Notes: generated by a model from the sequence alone, not told the origin. A DNA stretch of 64,000 bases from Pseudoalteromonas flavipulchra NCIMB 2033 = ATCC BAA-314 (GCA_000814665.1 JWIH01000019.1:156436-220435); one strand, 5' to 3'; positions 45,106 through 57,722 are shown, counted from the stretch's first letter. A program made the numbers and translations.

Positions 45106-45133
45106 AAGCCAGAGCTTAATCAGCTTCTGGCTT
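45106..45133 (-). terminator. Terminator hairpin of the leu operon
   Basis: Stem AAGCCAGA / TCTGGCTT with a 12-nt loop, 39 bp beyond the leuD stop on the minus strand. It is followed there by TATTTGTTTT, a modest T-tract. Confidence 0.65.
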
Positions 45134-45171
45134 GGTGGCAAAATTATTCGACCAAATTGAGTAAACCGCTA

Positions 45172-45771
45172 TTATTGCCAAGGTCTTATCGTAGCAAGCT
45201 GCTGCTCAAAGGCATCAATTTGGGCATTCAATAATTCGGTCTCACCGATAAAGTCAAGACCACTCAAGAGGCGTGCTTTGATGTCTTCTCGCACCTCAAA
45301 GTCAATTGGTGCAGTACCCGCTCCGCTTATCTGCTGCGCTTCTAGGTCAATACTCAAATGCACTTGTGGTTGTTGCTCACATGCGTCGAAGAGCGTATCT
45401 AACGTGCTGGCTGGTAACGCAATGCAAAGCATTTGGTTATTACCACAATTGTTAAAAAAGATATCGGCAAAGCTCTCGGCTAAGATCACGGTAAAACCAT
45501 ATTGTTTTAGTGCCCAAGGAGCATGCTCACGAGACGAGCCACAACCAAAGTTGTCACGCGTTAACAAGATTGACGCGCCCTGATATTGTCGATAGTTAAG
45601 CACAAAGTTCGGATCTGGCTGGCCATCTTCAAGATAGCGCCAATCATAAAACAGCGCTTTATCAAATCCATCGCGGCTGGTTGAAGTTAAAAACTGCTTG
45701 GGAATAATTTGGTCTGTATCAACATTGTTTTTGTCTAGTGGCGCAACTAGGCCCTGATGAAACACGCTCAT
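45172..45771 (-). CDS. leuD: 3-isopropylmalate dehydratase small subunit
   Basis: A 199-aa swivel-domain subunit that pairs with LeuC to isomerise 2- to 3-isopropylmalate in leucine synthesis. It contains [45 protein letters not shown] (substrate-recognition loop) and [20 protein letters not shown]. It overlaps leuC by 4 bp. Last gene of leuABCD. Confidence 0.97.
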   Translation of the reverse strand: MSVFHQGLVAPLDKNNVDTDQIIPKQFLTSTSRDGFDKALFYDWRYLEDGQPDPNFVLNYRQYQGASILLTRDNFGCGSSREHAPWALKQYGFTVILAESFADIFFNNCGNNQMLCIALPASTLDTLFDACEQQPQVHLSIDLEAQQISGAGTAPIDFEVREDIKARLLSGLDFIGETELLNAQIDAFEQQLATIRPWQ

Positions 45772-47171
45772 GACGCCTCTCCTCGAATATCAGTAAAGTG
45801 ACCTGCAATTGCCGCTGCGGCAGCCATTGCTGGACTCACCAAATGCGTACGACCACCTCGCCCTTGGCGCCCTTCAAAGTTCCGGTTTGAGGTCGATGCA
45901 CAGCGTTTTTCTGCGCCAAGACGATCATCGTTCATCGCCAAGCACATAGAGCAGCCCGGTTCACGCCACTCAAATCCCGCAGCTTTGAAAATATCGGCTA
46001 AGCCTTCTTGTTCGGCTTGTTGTTTTACTAATCCAGATCCCGGGACGATTAGCGCTTCAACGCCTGCCGCTACGTGCTTGCCCACCACCACTTGTGCCGC
46101 GGCACGCAAATCTTCAATGCGGCTATTGGTGCAAGAGCCAATAAATACGGTGTCAACTTTGGCATCACTTAGCCTTTGCCCTGCTGTGAGGCCCATATAT
46201 TTCAGCGCGCTGCGCATCGCATCCGCTTTGACTAAATTAGGTTCATCGTCAGGGTTAGGTACTAAGTCATTAATACCAATGACTTGCTCTGGACTGGTCC
46301 CCCAGGTTACTTGAGGTTGTACACTGTCAGCATCCAGCTCCACGATACGATCAAATTCAGCATCCGGATCGCTATGCAAGGTTTGCCAATAGCGCACCGC
46401 AGCATCAAAGTCTTCGCCTTGAGGTGCAAATGGGCGACCACGTAAATACGCAAAGGTTTTCTCGTCAGGTGCGATCAAGCCAGCTTTCGCCCCCATTTCA
46501 ATACTCATATTACAGAGCGTCATCCGCGCTTCCATCGACAGCGCTTCGATCCCCGTCCCACAAAACTCAGCCACATAGCCAGTGCCACCAGCTGTGCCTA
46601 ATTGCCCAATCACAGCGAGGATCAAGTCTTTTGCAGTCACGGTCGGACGCAAGACGCCATTCACCTGAATTTTTAACGATTTGGCTTTTTTCTGCTGTAA
46701 TGTTTGCGTGGCCAGCACATGTTCAACCTCTGATGTACCAATACCGTGAGCCAGCGCACCAAATGCACCATGCGTTGAGGTATGGCTATCGCCACATACA
46801 ATCGTTGTACCTGGCAAAGTGATCCCTTGCTCAGGTCCCATTACGTGCACTATGCCTTGGTTAATCGAATTTAAATCGTAAAGTACAATGCCGAACTCTT
46901 CACAGTTTTGTGCCAACGCTTGTAGCTGGTTTTTGCTCACCTCACTGGCAGCATCAATCGAACGGCTCTTGGTCGAGACATTATGATCCATTGTCGCAAA
47001 GGTTTTTTCTGGACATCTTACCGGACGATTCTGCTCTCTTAAGCCCGCAAATGCCTGCGGTGAAGTGACTTCGTGTACTAGATGACGGTCAATGTACAAG
47101 AGATCGGTTTGCTCGTTTAATTTAGCAACCACATGGGATTGCCAAATTTTATCGTATAATGTTTTTGCCAC
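45768..47171 (-). CDS. leuC: 3-isopropylmalate dehydratase large subunit
   Basis: A 467-aa [4Fe-4S] aconitase-family subunit. It contains [68 protein letters not shown] and GTSPEQV. Cluster Cys residues are in [13 protein letters not shown] and [14 protein letters not shown]. It sits 15 bp after leuB and overlaps leuD by 4 bp. Confidence 0.98.
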   Translation of the reverse strand: MAKTLYDKIWQSHVVAKLNEQTDLLYIDRHLVHEVTSPQAFAGLREQNRPVRCPEKTFATMDHNVSTKSRSIDAASEVSKNQLQALAQNCEEFGIVLYDLNSINQGIVHVMGPEQGITLPGTTIVCGDSHTSTHGAFGALAHGIGTSEVEHVLATQTLQQKKAKSLKIQVNGVLRPTVTAKDLILAVIGQLGTAGGTGYVAEFCGTGIEALSMEARMTLCNMSIEMGAKAGLIAPDEKTFAYLRGRPFAPQGEDFDAAVRYWQTLHSDPDAEFDRIVELDADSVQPQVTWGTSPEQVIGINDLVPNPDDEPNLVKADAMRSALKYMGLTAGQRLSDAKVDTVFIGSCTNSRIEDLRAAAQVVVGKHVAAGVEALIVPGSGLVKQQAEQEGLADIFKAAGFEWREPGCSMCLAMNDDRLGAEKRCASTSNRNFEGRQGRGGRTHLVSPAMAAAAAIAGHFTDIRGEAS

Positions 47172-47186
47172 TTGCTCTTACCTTTA

Positions 47187-49807
<2,621 letters not shown>

Positions 49808-49823
49808 ACCCTTATCCTCAGCC

Positions 49824-49848
49824 AAAAAAAACCCCGCAAGTGCGGGGT
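49824..49848 (-). terminator. leu operon attenuator terminator
   Basis: Perfect 8-bp stem ACCCCGCA / TGCGGGGT (49831-49838, 49841-49848) followed on the minus strand by seven Ts, 17 bp before the leuA ATG. Its upstream arm, extended to ACACCCC (49844-49850), is also exactly complementary to GGGGTGT at the end of the leader-peptide gene (49882-49888). That gives the alternative antiterminator. Confidence 0.9.
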
Positions 49849-49879
49849 GTCTACAGTAAATGTCGCTCAATTCGCGCAA

Positions 49880-49948
49880 TTACACCCCACCCCTCTGGTT
49901 TACCAGTAGGAGGTTAAGAAGGAGTGAAATACGCGCAGTCATTTTCAT
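49880..49948 (-). CDS. leuL: leu operon leader peptide
   Basis: A 22-codon reading frame between the leu promoter and the attenuator. It contains the run LLLNLLLV (six Leu codons, five of them not CTG, plus Ile and Val) and stops (TAA 49880-49882) inside the region that can pair with the terminator arm. Stalling on Leu codons would free the antiterminator, and smooth translation would let the terminator form. The second in-frame ATG (49942) is an alternative start. The ribosome site is weak. Confidence 0.88.
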   Translation of the reverse strand: MKMTARISLLLNLLLVNQRGGV

Positions 49949-49981
49949 TGAGCTAAGTGTTCCTGTTGATGAATTGGTTAT

Positions 49982-50011
49982 GTTTTAACATGCTTCAAAA
50001 GCGACAATCAA
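49982..50011 (-). promoter_or_regulatory. Predicted leu promoter
   Basis: On the minus strand TTGATT (50006-50011), an 18-bp spacer and TAAAAC (49982-49987), about 35 bp upstream of the leader-peptide start. It is the best sigma-70-like pair in the 235-bp gap between leuL and fabR; the rest of the gap is AT-rich and shows nothing else. Confidence 0.4.
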
Positions 50012-50183
50012 GCATAAATTATCCCAAAAATAGAGTTTAAACCTCAATTTATTGGTAATTTAAATTAAAAAAATGCCAACTTTAGAAAATATATTTCAAG
50101 AATAGGAGTGAACACAGATAGGATATGAAGTGAGCAGGGTAATTTTGAATTTTAATTACCAATAAAAAAATAGCCAATTTAGA

Positions 50184-50807
50184 CTATTTTTTTATTGGTT
50201 CTGGATGTTTTGCATAACCAGAGGCACCTTTTGCGATATACCGCAACTGCCACTTCAAACGCTCGGTCAGTTCAGCGCGCTGAGGAGGGTCTTGATCCAA
50301 AGCCTCAGCACCAGAGCTAAATACTAAGGTGACCATTGCTTCAGCTTGCATGTGGGCGTGATGAGTATCTACTCCCGTTTCTGTTTCAAGGTAATGAGCA
50401 AGCTCTAAGATAAAATGTTTGATTTCTCTAGCCACGGCGGCACGAAACGCAGGCGAAGTACCCGAACGTTCACGCAGTAATAAACGAAATTGGTTGCTCG
50501 ACTGCTCAATAAATTCCATAAAGGTGTGCACAGAAGTATTGATCACGCTACCACCTTTAGCGATGCGACGCCTTGCTTGGCGCATTAATTGTCGCAAGGT
50601 TAAACCCGCTTCATCTACCATAGTCAGCCCGAGCTCGTTCATATCCTTAAAATGACGATAAAACGAAGTAGGTGCGATACCCGCCTCTCGTGCGACTTCA
50701 CGCAGGCTTAAATTCGAGAAACTATGCTCAGCACTTAGTTGATTAAATGCCGCTTCGATAAGCGCTTGACGGGTCTTCTGTTTTTGTTGGGCGCGTACAC
50801 CAGCCAT
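50184..50807 (-). CDS. fabR: TetR-family unsaturated fatty-acid repressor FabR
   Basis: A 207-aa repressor that responds to the ratio of unsaturated to saturated acyl chains. ATG 50807 ([20 protein letters not shown]) follows GGGGAAAG; the frame is open further upstream but that start is unsupported. The N-terminal HTH is [32 protein letters not shown]. The ligand-binding half includes [23 protein letters not shown], typical of FabR. It is divergent from a desaturase gene across a perfect 18-bp palindrome, as in E. coli-type FabR regulation. Confidence 0.93.
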   Translation of the reverse strand: MAGVRAQQKQKTRQALIEAAFNQLSAEHSFSNLSLREVAREAGIAPTSFYRHFKDMNELGLTMVDEAGLTLRQLMRQARRRIAKGGSVINTSVHTFMEFIEQSSNQFRLLLRERSGTSPAFRAAVAREIKHFILELAHYLETETGVDTHHAHMQAEAMVTLVFSSGAEALDQDPPQRAELTERLKWQLRYIAKGASGYAKHPEPIKK

Positions 50808-50890
50808 GGACTTTCCCCAATTCGCTTCGAAAAATAAGAACAATAAACCGCAGTCTAAACCTTGACGCAGCAAGAATGAAATACTATTTT

Positions 50891-50908
50891 AGCGTACAGT
50901 TGTACGCT
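50891..50908. promoter_or_regulatory. FabR operator
   Basis: Perfect palindrome AGCGTACA-GT-TGTACGCT between fabR and the desaturase gene, 25 bp before the desaturase ATG. It matches the FabR half-site AGCGTACA. Confidence 0.85.
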
Positions 50909-50932
50909 GAAATTAGATTTTGAGATTAATTG

Positions 50933-52060
50933 ATGAAAAAACCACCCATTTTATGGACCAATGTGCTGTTCTTTAGCTTATCGTTTTTAGCTGCGATCAC
51001 TTTGGTGCCTTGGTATGGCTTTGAATACGGCTATACCACCAGCCATTGGGTAGCTTTTGTTGCCTGTATGTTTTACGCCGGTCTGTCGATCACCGCTGGG
51101 TATCACCGCTTATGGGCACATAAAGCCTATGACGCCCATCCTGTGATTCAAGTTATTTTTGCGTTGGGTGGCGCATTCGCGTTACAAAACAGTATATTAC
51201 ATTGGAGTAGCGATCACCGTGTGCACCACGGCCAAGTCGACGACCCAGTAAAAGATCCGTACGCCGCAACACGAGGCTTCTGGTATAGCCATATCGGTTG
51301 GATGCTGAGAGATTATCAAGGCGAGACTTACGGTGATTATAATAACGCCAGAGACTTACAACGTAACCCTATCGTGATGTGGCAACACAAGCACTATATG
51401 AAATTGGTGTTACTTACGAATATCGGCATCCCGTTAGTGCTAGGTTTATTACTCGGTAATGTGTTTGGCATGTTGTTACTTGCGGGTGTACTCAGACTCG
51501 TACTCAGTCAACATTTTACTTTCTTTATCAATTCACTGGCGCACATTTGGGGTAGTCGTCCTTATACCGAAAAAAATACCGCGCGAGACAATGGTTTGCT
51601 AGCTTTATTCACTTATGGTGAAGGCTACCATAACTTTCATCATATTTTTGCCAGCGACTACCGTAATGGCATTCGCTGGTATCACTATGACCCAACTAAA
51701 TGGCTGATCCGTACTTTTGCAGCACTAGGCCTTGCCAGTAAGCTAAAACGCACTCCGGTTGAACGCATTGAAAAAGCCAAGGCGGAGACCTTGTTGAATA
51801 AGACTAAAGTCAGTCTCGCAAAATTGCCTTTGGCGCAAGATAAGCTTACATTGTTACAACAAGAGTATGATTTACTTCTTAAAAAGCTTCAAAACTACTG
51901 TACTGTGCAAAAACAGGTACTCGAAGCGAAGAAAGAAGCAGTACTTGCACAGTGCGAACATTCCGCACTGATGCAACAATATAAAGAGCTAGAACAAGCT
52001 TGGGAAAGCCAAAAACAAGCTTGGATTGCACTAAATTCGAGGCTACTGAAAACGGCATAA
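50933..52060 (+). CDS. Acyl-CoA/acyl-lipid delta-9 desaturase (DesA-like)
   Basis: A 375-aa integral membrane di-iron desaturase; ATG 50933 (TTG 50930 is also in frame). Three His boxes are visible: HRLWAH (residues ~60), HRVHHGQ (~97) and HNFHH (~238) within YGEGYHNFHHIF. There are four hydrophobic membrane segments (LWTNVLFFSLSFLAAITLVPW, IGIPLVLGLLLGNVFGMLLL and others). The last ~100 residues are a long charged coiled-coil-like tail (KLTLLQQEYDLLLKKLQNY), unusual in length. It introduces double bonds into membrane fatty acids and is probably repressed by FabR through 50891-50908. Confidence 0.9.
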   Translation: MKKPPILWTNVLFFSLSFLAAITLVPWYGFEYGYTTSHWVAFVACMFYAGLSITAGYHRLWAHKAYDAHPVIQVIFALGGAFALQNSILHWSSDHRVHHGQVDDPVKDPYAATRGFWYSHIGWMLRDYQGETYGDYNNARDLQRNPIVMWQHKHYMKLVLLTNIGIPLVLGLLLGNVFGMLLLAGVLRLVLSQHFTFFINSLAHIWGSRPYTEKNTARDNGLLALFTYGEGYHNFHHIFASDYRNGIRWYHYDPTKWLIRTFAALGLASKLKRTPVERIEKAKAETLLNKTKVSLAKLPLAQDKLTLLQQEYDLLLKKLQNYCTVQKQVLEAKKEAVLAQCEHSALMQQYKELEQAWESQKQAWIALNSRLLKTA

Positions 52061-52095
52061 TGTTCAGCGGCCTCAATAACTAAAGGGGTGAGGCC

Positions 52096-53532
52096 GTGAG
52101 CAAAAAAGCTGCAGAAAAAACCGGAACTGTTCCACAATCCTATCAATACGATGCCATTATTATAGGCACCGGACCTGGCGGCGAAGGCGCCGCAATGAAC
52201 CTCTCTAAAAGTGGTAAAAAAGTCGCGGTTATCGAACGCCAGCATGCGGTTGGCGGTGGCTGCGTTCACTGGGGCACCATTCCCTCAAAAGCGCTTCGCC
52301 ATTCTGTCAGTCGTTTAATTGAGTATAAAGCGAATCCACTTTACCGTTTTACTGAGCGCCCGCAGCGCCATACCTTTCAAGATATTTTGCACCATGCCAG
52401 TGATGTGATCTCAAAACAGTCAACATTGCGTTCTAGCTTTTATGGTCGTAACCGCATTCACTTATTTCAAGGCGATGCCAGCTTTGTTGACGCGCATACA
52501 GTACAAGTCATTCACCAAGATGGTTCGCAAGAGCTACTCACCGCTAAAACCATTGTAATAGCCACAGGCTCGCGTCCATACCGCCCACCAGGCGTTGATT
52601 TTAACCACCCTCGAGTCTACGACAGCGACACTATTTTAAGCCTTGAGCATAATCCTCAGCGCGTATTGATATACGGCGCGGGGGTCATAGGCTGTGAATA
52701 TGCCTCAATCTTTAAAGGACTTGGCGCAAAGGTAGACCTCATCAACACCCGCGACCGCTTATTGGCCTTTATGGATGCCGAGATCTCTGACGCACTCAGT
52801 TACCATTTTTGGAATAATGGTATTGTTATTCGCCATAACGAAGAGTTTGCGAAAGTAGAGACCCATGACAAAGGGGTTATTGTGCATCTACAGTCTGGCA
52901 AGAAAGTACGTGCTGACTGTATTTTATGGGCCAATGGCCGCTCCGGTAATACCGAAACACTCAACCTTGCAAGCGTAGGCCTAAAGGCTGATAGCCGTGG
53001 CCAGCTTAAAGTCAACGAACACTATCAAACTGAAGTGGACAACATTTTCGCAGTAGGAGATGTGATTGGCTATCCCAGCCTAGCCAGTGCGGCGTTCGAT
53101 CAAGGGCGTATTGCGGCCAATGCAATTGTGCATGGTGCCTGTGATGATCGTTTGATCACCGATATCCCAACCGGCATTTACACCATTCCAGAAATGAGCT
53201 CTGTTGGTAAAACAGAGCAAGAACTCACCGCTGCGCGCATTCCCTATGAGGTGGGCCGTGCCCAGTTTAAACATTTGGCTCGTGCACAGATCACAGGCAC
53301 TGAAGTCGGTAGCTTGAAAATTTTGTTCCATGCAGAAACCAAAGAGATATTAGGTATTCACTGCTTTGGTGAACGTGCATCCGAGATCATCCATATCGGC
53401 CAAGCCATTATGGAACAAAAAGGAACGGGTAATAATATCGAGTACTTTATCAATACTACCTTTAACTATCCAACAATGGCCGAAGCCTATCGCGTTGCAG
53501 CATTAAACGGCATTAATCGTCTGCTGGATTAG
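52096..53532 (+). CDS. sthA: Soluble pyridine nucleotide transhydrogenase
   Basis: A 478-aa flavoprotein that transfers hydride between NADPH and NAD. GTG start with a GGGGTGAGGCC ribosome site. FAD motif [48 protein letters not shown] has the single Cys typical of SthA, where the redox disulfide of the related lipoamide dehydrogenases is missing. The NAD motif is [20 protein letters not shown] and the second FAD motif [23 protein letters not shown]. The C-terminal dimer domain ends [17 protein letters not shown]. It lies 35 bp after the desaturase and may share its transcript. Confidence 0.97.
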   Translation: MSKKAAEKTGTVPQSYQYDAIIIGTGPGGEGAAMNLSKSGKKVAVIERQHAVGGGCVHWGTIPSKALRHSVSRLIEYKANPLYRFTERPQRHTFQDILHHASDVISKQSTLRSSFYGRNRIHLFQGDASFVDAHTVQVIHQDGSQELLTAKTIVIATGSRPYRPPGVDFNHPRVYDSDTILSLEHNPQRVLIYGAGVIGCEYASIFKGLGAKVDLINTRDRLLAFMDAEISDALSYHFWNNGIVIRHNEEFAKVETHDKGVIVHLQSGKKVRADCILWANGRSGNTETLNLASVGLKADSRGQLKVNEHYQTEVDNIFAVGDVIGYPSLASAAFDQGRIAANAIVHGACDDRLITDIPTGIYTIPEMSSVGKTEQELTAARIPYEVGRAQFKHLARAQITGTEVGSLKILFHAETKEILGIHCFGERASEIIHIGQAIMEQKGTGNNIEYFINTTFNYPTMAEAYRVAALNGINRLLD

Positions 53533-53551
53533 CGCATCGTATGGCATGAAT

Positions 53552-53578
53552 AAGCGTGACACCTTGAGCGTCACGCTT
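53552..53578. terminator. Convergent hairpin after sthA
   Basis: Stem AAGCGTGAC / GTCACGCTT with a 9-nt loop. It lies between sthA and the convergent porin gene, with short AT-rich flanks and no long T-run. Confidence 0.65.
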
Positions 53579-53582
53579 ATTG

Positions 53583-54824
53583 TTATAAATTAAAACGATA
53601 CTCCGCGCTGAGTCGCCACACATTATCGCTTTGCTTAGGTTTACCGTTAAAAGCCTCGCGGTTTGCAACTGTGGTTGTCAGCCTCAAAAACTCACCGCCC
53701 ACCAGCCAATTGCTATTAATTCGATACTTCACTGTAGCGGTCAGTGCATAGCCATCACTTTGGTTTGGGTCGAACTGCCAATCATCTTTATCGATGACTT
53801 TGAACTGCTCCCCCCGCATGGAAAAGCGCCACTCATCGCGCTGATGTGTGAGTAGCAAAAACCAACTATTAAAGTCATTATCGACGCCGCGATTGACTCC
53901 CATGGCGGTATTACCCAGCATGCCTTGTGCAAGTATATGCGTCTGCGGGGTTAACTTGTAACGCCAAGCTGCACTAATAAATTTAGTGTCCCACGCATAC
54001 TGCCCAGTTCGGTAATTGATCTTACTTGGATCGCCATTATTATCGTACCAATAGACATTGATCTCACTGCGGTTTGAAAAGTCGCGATGATACCCAACAT
54101 AATAACCAAATCGGCCATCAACTTCAGAAAACGGTTCAACATGCTGTGCTTGATGTTGTAGCTGCGGTGTGTTCAACGACTCTACCGCGGCAAAGGAGAG
54201 GCTTTCGTTAAACACCGACTGCCTATCATTCACGGTAAAGCCTCGCCATGCGAGTAAAGTGCCAGCCGGATCATTCCCCTTAAAAACACCAAACACACCT
54301 TTGAATCCCTGACCTCGGCTACGACGCGTTTGCGGCTGCTCAATCGCGACTTCGCCTCCAAATACCCGCACTTCCTCACCTATCCAAGCGTTGATAGCCG
54401 AATACTGGTATGTATAGGGTGACGACCAACCAATATCTGGGTTCTCAATAGAAAACTTCGGATAAAAGCCACCAGCTCGCATAATAAAACGGCGACCATT
54501 TTTGGGTAGTGTTCGATATTGCAAATACAGTTCTGTAAAGCCGAGCTTGTCATCTGGGTCTGGCACATACTGTGTTACCCCGTGCAAAGACCAAGCGCTA
54601 GCAAAATCTACACGCCAATCAATAGCGCCTCGACTAAGCGTAATATCTGGCTCCCCTTTCCCAAAACGCGCAACGCCCCATCCAGGTTGATACCAAGCTT
54701 TACGATTATCATCATGCTGCCAGGTCGTTTGCAGTTGCCCTTGTCCAGAAATCTCAACGGCACCTGCTTGCCCTATGGCGAATAATGCCAAAGCGGCGCT
54801 TAGCTTAGTAATCATCGAAGCCAT
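53583..54824 (-). CDS. Outer-membrane beta-barrel (porin-like) protein
   Basis: A 413-aa protein from ATG 54824 (or 54815). The signal peptide MITKLSAALALFAIGQAGAVE is followed by alternating amphipathic strands (GQGQLQTTWQHDDNRKAW, FTELYLQYRTLPKNGRRFIMRAGGF, WRLSAEYRFNL) ending in a hydrophobic residue, as in outer-membrane barrels. No named porin family was recognised. The gene begins inside the 3' end of the upstream cupredoxin-like gene (20-bp overlap), so the two are co-translated and may work together in the envelope. Confidence 0.72.
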   Translation of the reverse strand: MASMITKLSAALALFAIGQAGAVEISGQGQLQTTWQHDDNRKAWYQPGWGVARFGKGEPDITLSRGAIDWRVDFASAWSLHGVTQYVPDPDDKLGFTELYLQYRTLPKNGRRFIMRAGGFYPKFSIENPDIGWSSPYTYQYSAINAWIGEEVRVFGGEVAIEQPQTRRSRGQGFKGVFGVFKGNDPAGTLLAWRGFTVNDRQSVFNESLSFAAVESLNTPQLQHQAQHVEPFSEVDGRFGYYVGYHRDFSNRSEINVYWYDNNGDPSKINYRTGQYAWDTKFISAAWRYKLTPQTHILAQGMLGNTAMGVNRGVDNDFNSWFLLLTHQRDEWRFSMRGEQFKVIDKDDWQFDPNQSDGYALTATVKYRINSNWLVGGEFLRLTTTVANREAFNGKPKQSDNVWRLSAEYRFNL

Positions 54825-55452
54825 CGGAGAAATCCTGAAGTGGAGCAACCAGTGTTTGCTTAATTTGATAGGTAATTGCTTGAGTGTTATTCACGATGGA
54901 GAGCGGATGCTGTTCTATTTTGTCTATATTTTCGAATCTTTCATGCCATACATTCAGCTTTAGTGCGCTGGCTTGCTGAGCACCTAGGTCGATTGATACT
55001 TTGCCGCTGCTATCCGTTACCGCAAATAATGGGCTATCTACAACCACGATATAACCCAGCATCCAATCATGAATATTGCAGCCAAGCTCAACCACACCGG
55101 TTTGATCAAATAATACTTGTTTCGGGTCATCGCGATACAACTTAAGCTCGAATGGCTTTGCAGCAGAGAACGAATAGACGTGATGGAGAATGGGATCTAA
55201 ATTTGGAAACGAGACTTGTGTGCCAGCTTGCACCATCAAAATATGGGGCACAAACGCTTTATCCTTTTGCTCCATTTTATAATCTAGCGTCGTTCTTTTG
55301 TTATCAAAGCCATCTCCTTGCAACCACACCGCGGCATTCGCGAGTGGCTGTTTATCAGCATCGACAATTTGCACTTCAAGGGCATTGACTAGACCGGCTT
55401 GTAGCATTGCGATCACAACAGCAATACGCCCAAAAATTGTTAGGTTTAGCAT
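54805..55452 (-). CDS. Exported cupredoxin-like protein (methylamine-utilisation/plastocyanin type)
   Basis: A 215-aa periplasmic protein with signal peptide (GRIAVVIAMLQAGLVNALE). A carboxypeptidase-regulatory-like start (VQIVDADKQPLANAAVWLQG) is followed by a cupredoxin-type fold: QAGTQVSFPNLDPILHHVYSFS and VVELGCNIHDWMLGYIVVVDSP, which supply the His, Cys, His and Met ligands expected of a type 1 copper site (HH...C-x-x-H-x-x-M). Proteins of this kind carry electrons in the periplasm. It overlaps the porin-like gene by 20 bp. The electron donor and acceptor are unknown. Confidence 0.82.
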   Translation of the reverse strand: MLNLTIFGRIAVVIAMLQAGLVNALEVQIVDADKQPLANAAVWLQGDGFDNKRTTLDYKMEQKDKAFVPHILMVQAGTQVSFPNLDPILHHVYSFSAAKPFELKLYRDDPKQVLFDQTGVVELGCNIHDWMLGYIVVVDSPLFAVTDSSGKVSIDLGAQQASALKLNVWHERFENIDKIEQHPLSIVNNTQAITYQIKQTLVAPLQDFSDGFDDY

Positions 55453-55644
55453 AAGCAGTTCAACCTATCCTTATTATTTTTCTTAGCTTGTCTACACTAG
55501 ACCGAGCGGAATAATTATTACATTCATCGCATTTACAGCATGAATACGTATGCAACTTTTACGTGAACGTTAGCATACAACAGTAAGCTTAGCTTATGTG
55601 CAAAAGAACACGAATTTTCGTGCCGACAACAAAAAGGAAAAACT

Positions 55645-57687
55645 ATGCGCCCCATGTCACTTTCCCTGATCGGATTAAGCTTGTTTACGACTACGAGCTT
55701 TGCCGCATCTTTAGCTGTGAGTTCGCCAGATGGCAAAATCACTTTTACCTTGAGTGATGATAATAGCCAGCCGACCTACCATGTCAGCTTTAACGACAAA
55801 ACCATTATTCAACCGTCTAAACTTGGTTTTGATTTCGCAACAGCAGCATCGATGCGCGATGGCTTAAGTATCACCACACATCAGCGTAATAGCGTCGATA
55901 GCAGTTGGCAACAGCCTTGGGGCGAAGCCCGAGTGATCCAAGATAAGCACAATGAGCTTGCTGTCACCTTTGCTAAGCAGACAGACAAGTCGCCGCAATA
56001 TACTGTACGTGTAAAAGTATTTGATGACGGTGTCGGCTTTCGCTATGAGGTTGCTCAAAATCAAGCGCTTTATATCACCAGAGAATTAACCGAATTCGCC
56101 TTTGCACAAAGTGATAAAAGTACCGCGTGGTGGATCCCTGCTCGTGGCTGGAATCGCTATGAATATGTATACAACACCACACCACTGCACGATGCCCCAC
56201 ATGTGCACACCCCGTTTACCTTAAAGAATCAAGACGGGGTTCATATCAGTGTGCATGAAGCGGCCCTAATTGACTATGCGGGTATGACCTTAAACCAGCG
56301 TCGCCCGGGAACATTTGTTGCTGATCTAACACCTTGGTCAGATGGCGTTGCAGTAAAAACCAATGGTAAGTTCAATACACCTTGGCGCACCCTGCAAATA
56401 GGCGATGAAGCCACCGACTTGTTGAACTCTCACCTTATTTTAAACCTCAACGAACCAAATAAACTCGGTGATGTATCTTGGGTTGAGCCGGGTAAATACA
56501 TCGGCATTTGGTGGGGCATGCACATCAACAAAAATACCTGGGGCAGCGGCGAGAAGCATGGAGCGACTACGGCGCGTACTAAAGAATATTTGAGCTTTGC
56601 CGCTGACCATGGCTTTGATGGCGTGTTGGTTGAAGGGTGGAACATCGGCTGGGATGGCGACTGGTTCTTCAACGGTGATGTCTTTAGCTTTACCGACGCC
56701 TATGCTGACTTTAATATTGATGAAATAGCCAAGCACGGAGAAAAAGTAGGTGCACGCTTAATAGGTCATCACGAGACGTCTGGTAACGTCAGCAACTATC
56801 GCAATCAAATGGAGGCGGCCTTCGCACTCTACGAAAAAGCAGGCGTTCGCCAAGTTAAAACCGGTTACGTAGCCGATGGCGGCAACATCAAACGCATTGA
56901 TGCCAAGGGCAATGCCAGATTCGAATGGCACGACGGTCAATTTATGGCAAATGAGTACTTAGACAACGTCAAACTCGCGGCTAAACACAAGATCAGTATT
57001 AACACGCATGAACCAATCAAAGATACCGGCCTGCGTCGTACCTATCCAAACTGGATTGCGAGAGAAGGGGCTAGAGGGCAAGAGTTCAACGCATGGGGCA
57101 CGCCACCAAATCCACCAGAGCATGTACCAATGCTTGCCTTTACCCGCATGTTAGCAGGCCCAATGGACTTTACTCCGGGTATTTTTGACATGGGCTTCAA
57201 CGGCCTTGGCGATAAAACCAACCGCCCACAAACCACCCTCGCCAAACAATTAGCGCTCTATGTTGTGCTTTATAGCCCAATTCAAATGGCGGCCGATTTG
57301 CCAGAGAACTACCTCGCTAAGCCAGATGCTTTTCAATTTATTAAAGACGTACCCACCGACTGGGAACACAGTATCGCACTTGCAGGAGAAGTGGGTGACT
57401 ATGTTGTCTTTGCCAGAAAGGAGCGCAAGCATAAACAATATAGTGGTAACGATTGGTTCTTGGGCGCAGTAACTGATGAGGAAGCGAGAGAAATTCCTAT
57501 TACTTTAGATTTCCTTGAGTCAGGTAAAACCTTTGAAGCGCAAATTTACGCGGACGGTAATAAAGCCGAATGGAAACAAAACCCGTATGAAATGAATATT
57601 TACCGCAAAAAGGTAACAAGTGCCGACAAGCTGACATTAAAACTGGCTGCCGGCGGCGGCGTTGCTATTCGTTTTAAAGCGCTTTAA
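55645..57687 (+). CDS. Glycoside hydrolase family 97 (SusB-like alpha-glucosidase/galactosidase)
   Basis: A 680-aa secreted enzyme with signal peptide (LSLIGLSLFTTTSFAAS). The N-terminal beta-sandwich begins LAVSSPDGKITFTLSDDNSQPTYHVSFNDK. The (beta/alpha)8 catalytic barrel contains GKYIGIWWGMH, FDGVLVEGWNIGWDGDWFFN, VKTGYVADGGNIKR, SINTHEPIKDTGLRRTYPNWIAREGARGQEFNAW and AGPMDFTPGIFDM. The last two blocks closely follow SusB. The conserved Glu in the HEP and AREGARGQE stretches suggests the inverting alpha-glucosidase branch (GH97a), although the subgroup is not certain. No neighbouring SusCD pair is present, and the gene appears to be monocistronic. Confidence 0.93.
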   Translation: MRPMSLSLIGLSLFTTTSFAASLAVSSPDGKITFTLSDDNSQPTYHVSFNDKTIIQPSKLGFDFATAASMRDGLSITTHQRNSVDSSWQQPWGEARVIQDKHNELAVTFAKQTDKSPQYTVRVKVFDDGVGFRYEVAQNQALYITRELTEFAFAQSDKSTAWWIPARGWNRYEYVYNTTPLHDAPHVHTPFTLKNQDGVHISVHEAALIDYAGMTLNQRRPGTFVADLTPWSDGVAVKTNGKFNTPWRTLQIGDEATDLLNSHLILNLNEPNKLGDVSWVEPGKYIGIWWGMHINKNTWGSGEKHGATTARTKEYLSFAADHGFDGVLVEGWNIGWDGDWFFNGDVFSFTDAYADFNIDEIAKHGEKVGARLIGHHETSGNVSNYRNQMEAAFALYEKAGVRQVKTGYVADGGNIKRIDAKGNARFEWHDGQFMANEYLDNVKLAAKHKISINTHEPIKDTGLRRTYPNWIAREGARGQEFNAWGTPPNPPEHVPMLAFTRMLAGPMDFTPGIFDMGFNGLGDKTNRPQTTLAKQLALYVVLYSPIQMAADLPENYLAKPDAFQFIKDVPTDWEHSIALAGEVGDYVVFARKERKHKQYSGNDWFLGAVTDEEAREIPITLDFLESGKTFEAQIYADGNKAEWKQNPYEMNIYRKKVTSADKLTLKLAAGGGVAIRFKAL

Positions 57688-57693
57688 ACATAA

Positions 57694-57722
57694 GGTGGCT
57701 ACCCAGCAGCTGGGTAGTCACC
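57694..57722 (+). terminator. Hairpin after the GH97 gene
   Basis: Stem GGTG-G-CTACCCAG / CTGGGTAG-T-CACC with a CAG loop, 7 bp past the GH97 stop. It is strong but without a T-tract, so it may be a 3' stabiliser or a Rho-assisted end. Confidence 0.5.

Noticed and set aside
49808-49879. N-terminal extension of leuA
   Set aside because: It would translate through the attenuator hairpin; LeuA homology begins at the ATG at 49807.
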